Source: Clostridiaceae bacterium
GTDB lineage: Bacteria; Bacillota; Clostridia; Peptostreptococcales; T1SED10-28
Direction of reading: 5' to 3'
DNA: 64,000 bases
NCBI GenBank assembly: GCA_003554105.1
Contig: PWFQ01000060.1
Span: forward strand, 62,001-126,000
Shown here: positions 27,433-34,491 of the stretch, piece by piece
Layout of the letters: each line of letters opens with the position of its first letter
Position numbering within the stretch: position 1 is the stretch's first letter
Notes under the pieces: model-generated
Database searches by the model: none
What the model saw: only the letters and a program-made list of their open reading frames with translations
What the model was told of the DNA's origin: nothing
Position numbers and translations under genes: made by a program

Positions 27433-27729
27433 TTACCCTTCATTTGTTTCATTTTTAGGCTTGTTCCCTCGCAAAACCGAGATAACAGCAACAATTGATG
27501 TAAAAAGAACACCAGCTTCCAAAAACGTATCAACGCCCCGGTAATACTTTAAAACCGCTGTTACCGTGTTTGGTGACATCGTATCGTCAATCGCATTGTT
27601 TATATAATATTGGGCAACTTCATTCTGACTGGGATTATCAGGGTTCCCAATTGCAGGAAGCTCAAGAACACCGACAATCATTATTGCAAGCAGCCCACCT
27701 AAAATAAGAATGGATGAAAGTTTTTTCAC
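27433..27729 (-). CDS. MbhE-like subunit (C-terminal fragment of MrpA)
   Basis: This protein of 98 residues has two membrane helices (residues 5-27 and about 72-90) around a soluble loop. NTVTAVLKYYRGVDTFLEAGVLFTSIVAVISVL matches the last part of MrpA, which is a separate gene (MbhE) in archaeal membrane-bound hydrogenases. It overlaps the gene upstream by 4 bp. Confidence 0.82.
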   Translation of the reverse strand: MKKLSSILILGGLLAIMIVGVLELPAIGNPDNPSQNEVAQYYINNAIDDTMSPNTVTAVLKYYRGVDTFLEAGVLFTSIVAVISVLRGNKPKNETNEG

Positions 27730-27965
27730 TTTTCCAACCTCCTAATCCGACTTACTGTGGCAACCAAAAGGATTGTTGTAACCCCTGCTCCGATAGCAGC
27801 TTCTGTCAATGCAATATCCGGAGCCATAAGAATCAACCATAGAATCGCCATTACAAGACTGTAAGAAGCGAATATAATAATTGCACTAAGTAAATCCTTT
27901 GTACGTTCCACTGCTACAGCACAAACAATAAGAAATATGATTAGAATAATGTTTAGTATTTCCAT
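27726..27965 (-). CDS. MbhD-like subunit (DUF4040, MrpA-derived)
   Basis: This three-helix protein of 79 residues has LLSAIIIFASYSLVMAILWLILMAPDIALTEAAIGAG, the DUF4040 signature. In bacillar MrpA this segment is fused to the large subunit; here it stands alone, as in Mbh and Mrp modules of archaea and Thermotogae. It lies 12 bp after mrpG. Confidence 0.85.
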   Translation of the reverse strand: MEILNIILIIFLIVCAVAVERTKDLLSAIIIFASYSLVMAILWLILMAPDIALTEAAIGAGVTTILLVATVSRIRRLEK

Positions 27966-27977
27966 AATACCCGCTCC

Positions 27978-28286
27978 TTATTCCAATGATTTTAGATCTG
28001 AGTTTTGTTTTTCACTGTTGTACTTGGATTTTGCAATAATATGGGCAGCTGTCGGGTTTGTGATCCAAATAAAAACGATCACAAGAATGCTTTTCACACT
28101 GATAATGCTGATGCCGTTATATAATGCGATGGCCAATAGAGCAAGTCCGGCACCCAAGGTATCGCATTTAGTGCTTGCATGCATTCTGGTATAGGTATCG
28201 GGCATCCTTATAAGCCCAAGTGTTCCAACGGCAAAGAAAAAGCCGCTGCTGACTAACAAAAGTACGATAAGAATCTGCATAATCAT
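27978..28286 (-). CDS. mrpG: Na+/H+ antiporter subunit G
   Basis: This three-helix protein of 102 residues has the MrpG signature FFFAVGTLGLIRMPDTYTRMHASTKCDTLGAG. It lies between mrpF and the mbhD-like gene in the standard order. Confidence 0.92.
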   Translation of the reverse strand: MIMQILIVLLLVSSGFFFAVGTLGLIRMPDTYTRMHASTKCDTLGAGLALLAIALYNGISIISVKSILVIVFIWITNPTAAHIIAKSKYNSEKQNSDLKSLE

Positions 28287-28298
28287 AATTTTCTCCCC

Positions 28299-28562
28299 TT
28301 AATAAAGCTTCCCTTTTTCTAAATATTTAGATACTGCAATTGTCATAACAAACCCGATCATAGCATAGACCAAAGCAACATCAATAAAACTCTCCTGACC
28401 GGTAAGAATTGATAAAAAAGCTATCAAGACTGCCACCTTCGTTGAAATTACATCAATGGCCACGACTCGATCAGCAGCTGTCGGCCCAGCATACGCCCTA
28501 TATAAACAGATGAATGTGAGAACAGCTAAGAAAATGGTTGTTGCAAGGAAAACAGTATCCAT
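28299..28562 (-). CDS. mrpF: Na+/H+ antiporter subunit F
   Basis: This three-helix protein of 87 residues has RAYAGPTAADRVVAIDVISTKVAVLIA, the MrpF signature with its conserved Asp. It directly abuts mrpE. Confidence 0.92.
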   Translation of the reverse strand: MDTVFLATTIFLAVLTFICLYRAYAGPTAADRVVAIDVISTKVAVLIAFLSILTGQESFIDVALVYAMIGFVMTIAVSKYLEKGKLY

Positions 28563-29054
28563 CTATTTCACCTCCAGATGATCAACTGATTTTTCAATAA
28601 TGCTGTCTTTAAGTCCTTCAGCAGCCTCGTTTGTCAGTGCGTGCACAAGAAAGCCCTCTTCATCTACATCCACCGTAAGCGTTCCGGGTGTAAGTGTAAC
28701 CGAATTCGCATAAATCACTTTGTGAAGATCCTTTTTAAAAGTTTTTTTGACTTTCACAAAGGATGGTGAAATAGGCAAAGAAGGACTTAAAACAATTTTT
28801 GCTACCTGAATATTGGACTTTAGAATTTCGATAAGCATAATCAGAACAAATTTGAAAAAAAACATTAGTTTCCTTGGTTGAAATAGTGAAGTATCTTCCG
28901 TGCCATAAAGCATTGACCGGGAATATAACATAATAAGCACAGCTGCTCCGGATCCCACAAAAAGTATTTCGATAGAAATCCCTTGAGATAAAATAAGCCA
29001 AAAACCCAAAAGCAGCACAAAATAAAAGCCATGACTTACTGACAAACTTTTCAT
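28563..29054 (-). CDS. mrpE: Na+/H+ antiporter subunit E
   Basis: This protein of 163 residues has two or three N-terminal helices and the conserved C-terminal region YANSVTLTPGTLTVDVDEEGFLVHAL, which is diagnostic of MrpE. It is the first gene of the antiporter operon, preceded by GGGAGGTGTAAGA. Confidence 0.92.
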   Translation of the reverse strand: MKSLSVSHGFYFVLLLGFWLILSQGISIEILFVGSGAAVLIMLYSRSMLYGTEDTSLFQPRKLMFFFKFVLIMLIEILKSNIQVAKIVLSPSLPISPSFVKVKKTFKKDLHKVIYANSVTLTPGTLTVDVDEEGFLVHALTNEAAEGLKDSIIEKSVDHLEVK

Positions 29055-29137
29055 TCTTACACCTCCCGGACTGTTATTATTTTAACAACGCGTCCCTTTA
29101 AAAGTATTTTGAGTGCTTCCGCATCATTACAATCTCT

Positions 29138-29166
29138 ATTGTACTCCTATTAATTTTAGATTTCAA
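29138..29166 (-). promoter_or_regulatory. Candidate promoter of the Mrp operon
   Basis: TTGAAA, a 17 bp spacer and TACAAT lie on the minus strand about 85 bp before mrpE. The 303 bp stretch 29055-29357 holds this promoter and the terminator of the next operon; I see no gene in it. Confidence 0.65.
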
Positions 29167-29295
29167 CACCAAATCCGGCAATTTCGATGATTCCCGACAA
29201 ATCTTCATTTTTCTGATATTCAAATCCTTTGAATTTCAACATCGTTATTATTCCTTTTTAATAATCTTTATAAATTTCAAATATTAAGAATTCAA

Positions 29296-29331
29296 CAAAA
29301 AAGCTCTATATTCAATGAAGAATATAGAGCT
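29296..29331 (-). terminator. Terminator of the small-membrane-protein operon
   Basis: On the minus strand AGCTCTATATTC pairs with GAATATAGAGCT, followed by TTTTTTG. It lies 27 bp after the stop of the last of the three membrane protein genes. Confidence 0.85.
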
Positions 29332-29357
29332 GGCTCTACGATTGTGTTGATTCAACT

Positions 29358-29780
29358 TTATTGCATGCGACTTGCGGTCCGTTGCGAGGCCTTTTCTTTT
29401 CTTTGCACGAAAGTCATCTCATAGGCCTTTTTCATTCCGATCCAGGTCAAGCAGGCAATTGCACCGATGACTCCCAATTTTCCCCCGACACCGAGGTAAA
29501 CCGGCTGAGCTAGGATGAATACAACTCCCGTGATTAATCCAACAACTCCCATTTCCACCAGGCTAGGAACATTTTTTCCCGCTACCATGCCCGCATAGGA
29601 AGCTGTTGTCGCGACAACAGCCAATAGTGATCCGTTTTCAAAGAAGTGCGGCAGAAAAAGACCCGAAAGCAATACCACAACAGCAGATCCAAATACTGCA
29701 CCTTTTTCCAGTTTAATACTGATAACATATGTTAACAATCCTGCCAAAATTGCAGTGATGACGATTTGAATGTTTTCCAT
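29358..29780 (-). CDS. Small integral membrane protein, unknown function (paralogue B)
   Basis: This protein of 140 residues has about four membrane helices and a basic C-terminal tail (KKAYEMTFVQRKEKASQRTASRMQ). The pattern LFLPHFFENG...YAGMVAGKNVPS...GLITGVVFILAQPVYLGVGGKLG runs parallel to the next protein (IFLPGPLAG...FVGMSSSAVLPS...EVFAGIGGKGGT), so the two are paralogues. I do not recognise the family. It is separated from its partner by 15 bp with a ribosome site (GGAGGGGAAAAG). Confidence 0.7.
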   Translation of the reverse strand: MENIQIVITAILAGLLTYVISIKLEKGAVFGSAVVVLLSGLFLPHFFENGSLLAVVATTASYAGMVAGKNVPSLVEMGVVGLITGVVFILAQPVYLGVGGKLGVIGAIACLTWIGMKKAYEMTFVQRKEKASQRTASRMQ

Positions 29781-29795
29781 TGAACTTTTCCCCTC

Positions 29796-30161
29796 CTATA
29801 CAAACAGATTAAGTATGAACCTAGAAACCTGAACAGAGAATGCGGCAGTAGTTCCACCTTTTCCCCCAATTCCTGCAAAAACCTCCGCCGTATACATAAG
29901 AGTGATTCCCACAACCACGCCCGCAAGGCCCGCGGCTCCGATACTTGGCAGAACTGCACTTGAGGACATACCGACAAAAGAAGCTGCATAGGCGGCTCCG
30001 GCCAGTGGTCCCGGCAGGAAAATTGCCGCCAGCACACCCACAACACCATTGGAAATTATAGCGGAATAACCCATTTCATGTTGTATATACCATGTAATCA
30101 CAGTAGCCACTACTGCAGCAGCAAATACCTTCAACTTGTTTTTATCAATTTTATCGAACAT
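29796..30161 (-). CDS. Small integral membrane protein, unknown function (paralogue A)
   Basis: This protein of 121 residues has a short basic N-terminus and about four helices rich in Gly and Ala. A GIGGKGGTTAAF motif lies before the last helix and matches GVGGKLGVIGA in the paralogue downstream. Helix-packing motifs (small residues every 3-4 positions) suggest a multi-subunit membrane assembly. No function is known to me. It is the middle gene of a three-gene operon. Confidence 0.7.
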   Translation of the reverse strand: MFDKIDKNKLKVFAAAVVATVITWYIQHEMGYSAIISNGVVGVLAAIFLPGPLAGAAYAASFVGMSSSAVLPSIGAAGLAGVVVGITLMYTAEVFAGIGGKGGTTAAFSVQVSRFILNLFV

Positions 30162-30175
30162 ACTCTACCACCTTT

Positions 30176-30346
30176 CTATTTTTTCAATTCTTCGAAATGT
30201 TCCTTTAATCCTAATGCATAAAAAGCCGCAATTAAGGCGAATAATAAACCGTGGATTGCATAATCTGTCTCGATCACTGAAAGAATAATTAACGCAACGC
30301 CGGTGGCTACGAAAAGTCCAAATCCGATCATTTTTCTTGTCATCAT
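30176..30346 (-). CDS. Very small membrane protein (56 aa), below the ORF-track cutoff
   Basis: The minus-strand ORF starts ATGATG after GAGGAGGGTTA and ends in TAG. It encodes MMTRKMIGFGLFVATGVALI..., two predicted membrane helices (about residues 6-24 and 29-45) and a charged tail (KEHFEELKK). The strong ribosome site, the position 14 bp before the next gene and membrane-protein composition support it as real. It is the first gene of the three-gene membrane operon; function unknown. Confidence 0.7.
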   Translation of the reverse strand: MMTRKMIGFGLFVATGVALIILSVIETDYAIHGLLFALIAAFYALGLKEHFEELKK

Positions 30347-30451
30347 TAACCCTCCTCTTATGTTTGTTAATTATTTATTATATAATTTCATAGTCTATTC
30401 TAACCCTTTGTCAAATGATTGTCAATTCTTATGCGTAAAATGGAATAAAAG

Positions 30452-30485
30452 AAGGCTCTATTCCAATTGTTGGGAATAGAGCCTT
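30452..30485 (-). terminator. Terminator after the CBS-domain gene
   Basis: A perfect 13 bp inverted repeat (AAGGCTCTATTCC/GGAATAGAGCCTT) is followed on the minus strand by TCTTTTATT. It lies 18 bp after the CBS gene stop. Confidence 0.78.
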
Positions 30486-30502
30486 ATGACCATCAATGTA
30501 TA

Positions 30503-30949
30503 TTAGCTTGAATAGGACCGGATAATATCTCTGCGACTAATTATTCCAACCAAAATTTTGTTTTTAACAACAGGAACACGATTAATGTTTTCTTTTGTCA
30601 TTACGGTCGCAACATCCTCCACGGTCGCGTCTTCTTCTACAGTGATGACATCCTTCGTCATCACATCCTCTACTCGGTAGCCTACCATCTTTTTTAACTG
30701 CTGCTCAATTGTTTTTGTACTCTCTAAAAACACATATCCGTCCAAAATACTAAAAAACGTTGGGATTTTAAGCTTTTTACTTCGGTAGATCAAGTCTCCT
30801 TCAGTAACAATGCCAATCACATGATCCTTGTCATTCACAACAGGAACTCCACTGATATTTTGATCCATTAAAATTTTAATGACATTTTCTACCAAATCTT
30901 CTTTCTTCACACTAATAACGTTTTTTGTCATAATGTCCTTCGCCAACAT
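30503..30949 (-). CDS. CBS domain pair protein
   Basis: This protein of 148 residues has two CBS domains. The first begins AKDIMTKNVISVKKEDLVENVI and has GVPVVNDKDHVIGIVTEGDL. The second is VEDVMTKDVITVEEDATVEDVA with RVPVVKNKILVGIISRRDII. Such pairs bind adenine nucleotides and regulate other proteins, but no partner domain is fused. The target is unknown. Confidence 0.88.
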   Translation of the reverse strand: MLAKDIMTKNVISVKKEDLVENVIKILMDQNISGVPVVNDKDHVIGIVTEGDLIYRSKKLKIPTFFSILDGYVFLESTKTIEQQLKKMVGYRVEDVMTKDVITVEEDATVEDVATVMTKENINRVPVVKNKILVGIISRRDIIRSYSS

Positions 30950-30999
30950 GAGATCACTCTCCTCTGCATTTTATATGCTTTTTCATATATTACCCTAAT

Positions 31000-31857
31000 T
31001 TATTCATCTTTAACAGAGTCCTCTCGCCTCTGTCCCTGATCAATAATTATAAGCATATAGACATAAATCAGAATGACGGATATAACTGCAGGAATGATGT
31101 TTATAAGGATTGGATCAGCAATCAGAAATTCAGAAACTCCCACTCCCACAAACAAATTCATGAACCATCCCAGAAGATTCAAAACCAGGAATGCACCTAA
31201 AACACTCCAAAATACAACTTTTCCCGATGAAAAGGCTTCTTTCAAGCCGTCCATCACACCGAGTCCTCTAACCACCATAGCCGGAAACCAGAGTTTAAGT
31301 AAAATATGTAAAGCGATTCCGGCAATCCCTCCTGCTAAAAAGATCAGAAAAAAAAGAATGACTGCTACTCCTTCATCAACTCGAGATCCTAAAAAGATTA
31401 CAGCGATAGATACTATGCTGAAGATAATTCCGAAAAAAATCCACAATGCCAATTTGCTGATTCGATACAGAATATATTTTAGTCCATATTTCTTGAACTC
31501 TCGAAAAAGATGATAAAATTCAGGTTTTTCTCCATCAATTAATTGGTTTCGAATCATGCCGAAGGTTGCGGATTCCATAATCACGTTCATAATGACTCCA
31601 AAAAAAGTAACAAGGGCACTTAGACGAAGAAACTCCATGGTGGGTCCATAGAGATCATCCCACAAATCCTGAAAATTCAGAATCATATCCTGGTTCTCGA
31701 TCAATTGATCCGTATCGATTACGTCCAAAAAAGATCCTGACATTTCGGCAAATATGAAAACCCCCAGTAAAGCCGGGATTGCTCGGGAAAGATAGAGCGG
31801 AAGTATGATTACCCAATTTGATCTCAGCTTATTAAAGCTTTCTTTAATATAGTTCAT
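31000..31857 (-). CDS. Integral membrane protein, unknown function
   Basis: This protein of about 285 residues has five to six membrane helices; I do not recognise a specific family. The start at 31857 (MNYIKESFNKLRSNW) is chosen because AAGGAGGGATATC lies just before it. The ORF-track start is 37 codons upstream and would overlap the divergent aldehyde dehydrogenase gene. The protein ends with a short charged tail (DQGQRREDSVKDE). Confidence 0.75.
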   Translation of the reverse strand: MNYIKESFNKLRSNWVIILPLYLSRAIPALLGVFIFAEMSGSFLDVIDTDQLIENQDMILNFQDLWDDLYGPTMEFLRLSALVTFFGVIMNVIMESATFGMIRNQLIDGEKPEFYHLFREFKKYGLKYILYRISKLALWIFFGIIFSIVSIAVIFLGSRVDEGVAVILFFLIFLAGGIAGIALHILLKLWFPAMVVRGLGVMDGLKEAFSSGKVVFWSVLGAFLVLNLLGWFMNLFVGVGVSEFLIADPILINIIPAVISVILIYVYMLIIIDQGQRREDSVKDE

Positions 31858-31878
31858 GATATCCCTCCTTAAATACTC

Positions 31879-31907
31879 ATTATAATCAATTTTTACCCTT
31901 TTGTCAC
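31879..31907 (-). promoter_or_regulatory. Candidate promoter of the membrane protein gene
   Basis: GTGACA, a 17 bp spacer and TATAAT on the minus strand, about 22 bp before the chosen start. The divergent gene has a TATAATG box at 31921-31927 on the plus strand, so the two promoters overlap. Confidence 0.55.
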
Positions 31908-31966
31908 CGTCCGGATTGGGTATAATGTTATGTGAAGAAGAATAATGAAGAAAGGATGTGCAGATC

Positions 31967-33406
31967 ATGGAATATAAAAACTTTATAAATGGAAAATGGG
32001 TCGATGATCATCATCAAAATCATTTCCCTGTATACAACCCCTCAACGGGGGAAATATTGGGGAATGTACCGAAAATATCAAAAGAGCAGGTTTCAGAGGC
32101 AATAGACAGCGCTTCAGCTGCGTTTCCCGCCTGGTCAAAACTGACCGCTGAAAAAAGGGGGAAATATCTTAAAAGGCTTTATCAGCTGATCCTGAATCAT
32201 AAAAATGAGTTGGGTGAGTTAATTACCCTTGAGCAGGGCAAACCTCTTAAAGAAGCAATTGGTGAAGTTGTATACGGGGCCGGGTTTGTGGAATGGTATA
32301 GTGAAGAAGCTAAGCGAATTCGTGGTGATATGCTTCCCTCTTCCCATACCGACAAGAGAATTATGGTTATCAAACAGCCCGTTGGAGTCGTTGCGGCCAT
32401 TACTCCCTGGAATTTCCCTTTTGCCATGATCACTCGTAAAATTGCACCTGCACTCGCCGCAGGCTGTACAGTAATTATAAAGCCCGCAAGCCAAACCCCG
32501 CTTTGTGCAATTAAATTGATTGAATTGCTGGATGAAGCCGGTTTTCCTAAGGGTGTAGTCAATCTGGTCACTGGTGACTCGAAAGAAATTGGTGAAACTT
32601 TTCTGGAAGATTTTCGAGTCCGTAAAATTACCTTTACAGGATCGACTGCAGTGGGAAAACACCTCTATAAATCCTCAGCTGCCACCATGAAACGTTTATC
32701 TCTGGAGCTTGGGGGGCATGCTCCCTTTATACTTTTCGACGATGGAAACATGAATAATGCAGTAGCTGGAGCAATTGCATCAAAGTTCAGGAACTGTGGA
32801 CAGGTTTGTATCGCCTCTAATCGTTTTTACATTCATTCATCAATCAGAACCGAATTTATTGAAAAACTGGTCACAGGAATTCAACTGCTTAAGCAGGGTG
32901 ATGGCTTAGAGAAAGATATTGACCTGGGACCTTTAATTGATGGAAAAGCTTACGAAAAGATTTCCAGCCAGATTAAGGATGCAGTAAGTAAAGGTGCTGT
33001 AATCGAATGCGGCGGTAAAGGAAAGTCACCTGATCACCCAGGAAATGGAGGGTATTTTTACGAGCCTACTGTACTCAGCAATGTAACACCAGACATGAAA
33101 ATTTATCAGGAGGAAACTTTCGGACCTGTATTGCCGATTATTGAATTTAAAAACGACAATGAGGTCATTGAAATGGCCAATGCAACAACCTATGGTCTTG
33201 CAGCCTATTTATATACTGAAAGCCTTTCCCGAGGAATTCAGGTTTCGGAAGCTCTTGAGTATGGAATCGTCGGATTGAACGACGGTGCACCTTCTTCTGT
33301 ACAGGCTCCTTTTGGAGGTTTTAAAGAAAGCGGCCTTGATCGTGAGGGTGGTCACTATGGGATCGAACCTTTCCTTGAAACAAAATACATTTCCATCGGT
33401 CTCTAA
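31967..33406 (+). CDS. NAD(P)-dependent aldehyde dehydrogenase (succinate-semialdehyde dehydrogenase-like)
   Basis: This ALDH superfamily protein of about 479 residues has the Rossmann and substrate motifs (ITPWNFPFAMITRKIAPALAAGCT), catalytic Glu in LSLELGGHAPF and catalytic Cys in FRNCGQVCIASNR. The C-terminal PFGGFKESGLDREGG is typical of the succinate-semialdehyde/lactaldehyde group. The ATG at 31967 is preferred to the GTG at 31958 because AAAGGA is 10 bp upstream of it. A terminator-free 69 bp gap leads to tpx on the same strand. Confidence 0.88.
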   Translation: MEYKNFINGKWVDDHHQNHFPVYNPSTGEILGNVPKISKEQVSEAIDSASAAFPAWSKLTAEKRGKYLKRLYQLILNHKNELGELITLEQGKPLKEAIGEVVYGAGFVEWYSEEAKRIRGDMLPSSHTDKRIMVIKQPVGVVAAITPWNFPFAMITRKIAPALAAGCTVIIKPASQTPLCAIKLIELLDEAGFPKGVVNLVTGDSKEIGETFLEDFRVRKITFTGSTAVGKHLYKSSAATMKRLSLELGGHAPFILFDDGNMNNAVAGAIASKFRNCGQVCIASNRFYIHSSIRTEFIEKLVTGIQLLKQGDGLEKDIDLGPLIDGKAYEKISSQIKDAVSKGAVIECGGKGKSPDHPGNGGYFYEPTVLSNVTPDMKIYQEETFGPVLPIIEFKNDNEVIEMANATTYGLAAYLYTESLSRGIQVSEALEYGIVGLNDGAPSSVQAPFGGFKESGLDREGGHYGIEPFLETKYISIGL

Positions 33407-33475
33407 ATGGAAAAAATATCAGTCTATGGGTAAATTAACTAGGCAATTACTATGCATCATGAGAGGAGAATTAAC

Positions 33476-33988
33476 ATGTCAAGAGAAAATATTACAATGA
33501 AAGGAAATCCCCTTACTTTATTAGGAAAGGAAATCAAAGTCGGAGATAAAGCACCGGAGTTTACTGCTCTTACCAAAGAAATGAAGCTTTTCGGTTTAAA
33601 GGATATGGATGGGAAGAACAAAGTAATCAGCATCATGCCTTCCATCGATACAGGTGTTTGCTCCTTACAGGGAATTCGCTTTAATGAAGAAGCCAAGGAC
33701 TTAACGAGTACCATCACAGTAACAATTTCCATGGATCTTCCCTTCGCTCTGAATCGCTATTGTGAAAATAAAGGAATCGATAATGCAATTACATTGTCGG
33801 ATCACAGAGATGCATCTTTCGGAATGACCTACGGTTTCTTGGTTGAAGAATCCCGCCTTCTTGCTCGAGGTGTCGTGGCTATTGATAAGGAAAATATTGT
33901 TCGTTATGTTGACTATGTGAAGGAAAATAGCGAACAGCCGGATTATGAAAAAGCTTTAAAAGTAATTAAAGACTTGGATAAACAGTAA
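33476..33988 (+). CDS. tpx: Thiol peroxidase
   Basis: This protein of about 170 residues belongs to the Tpx branch of peroxiredoxins. It has the peroxidatic Cys in PSIDTGVCSLQGIRFNEEA and the resolving Cys in DLPFALNRYCE, so it is a 2-Cys enzyme using thioredoxin. The start at 33476 (MSRENITMKGNPLTL) follows GAGAGGAGAATTAAC. A bidirectional terminator follows. Confidence 0.93.
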   Translation: MSRENITMKGNPLTLLGKEIKVGDKAPEFTALTKEMKLFGLKDMDGKNKVISIMPSIDTGVCSLQGIRFNEEAKDLTSTITVTISMDLPFALNRYCENKGIDNAITLSDHRDASFGMTYGFLVEESRLLARGVVAIDKENIVRYVDYVKENSEQPDYEKALKVIKDLDKQ

Positions 33989-34006
33989 TCCTTTCTTTCA
34001 CAACAA

Positions 34007-34042
34007 AAAAAGTGCTTAACCCTCAATGGGTTAAGCACTTTT
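34007..34042. terminator. Bidirectional terminator
   Basis: The arms AAAGTGCTTAACCC and GGGTTAAGCACTTT surround a TCAAT loop, with A- and T-runs outside. It separates the convergent tpx and yajC genes. Confidence 0.9.
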
Positions 34043-34069
34043 ATTTTTCATAAGTATAATCCCGTGGGA

Positions 34070-34333
34070 TCAATCCTGATTTAAAACGTTACCGATCGCC
34101 CACTTCGCCATCGTTAATTTAATCTTATCAGCTCCTACTTCAATAATGACGATATCTTCCTTCACAGAAATAATTTTACCGTGAATACCGCCAATGGTTG
34201 CAACCTCATCGCCAATTTTAAGGTTGCCTCTCATTTCCTTAATCTTTTTTTCCTTCTTTTGTTGAGGTCGGATAATTAAAAAATAAAATATGGCTAAAAA
34301 ACCTAACATCAACAGTAATCCTGAATACTCCAT
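34070..34333 (-). CDS. yajC: Preprotein translocase subunit YajC
   Basis: This protein of about 87 residues has one N-terminal membrane helix ending in FYFLIIRPQQKKEKK, the YajC hallmark. A small SH3-like domain follows (GDEVATIGGIHGKIISVKED). It associates with SecDF. The start MEYSGLLL at 34333 has GGAGG 6 bp upstream. The gene is away from tgt/queA and secDF, its usual partners. Confidence 0.93.
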   Translation of the reverse strand: MEYSGLLLMLGFLAIFYFLIIRPQQKKEKKIKEMRGNLKIGDEVATIGGIHGKIISVKEDIVIIEVGADKIKLTMAKWAIGNVLNQD

Positions 34334-34491
34334 TGTCATCCTCCTTTTCATTTGTTCTATTACATTTTAAACCATTTTGGAAAAAAATCAAATGGTAATA
34401 CTCAAGTTTATCAAAATAGTTTTTAAATTTTTCAGAATATCTGATACAATAACGATGAGATAGAGTATTTTTATTGATTGGAGGTACCGCT

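Noticed and set aside
29156-29242. Minus-strand ORF of 28 aa (MLKFKGFEYQKN...) upstream of mrpE
   Set aside because: It has a weak ribosome site, but the good promoter TTGAAA-17-TACAAT starts inside its 3' end, so it would not be on the mrp transcript. No similarity is evident.
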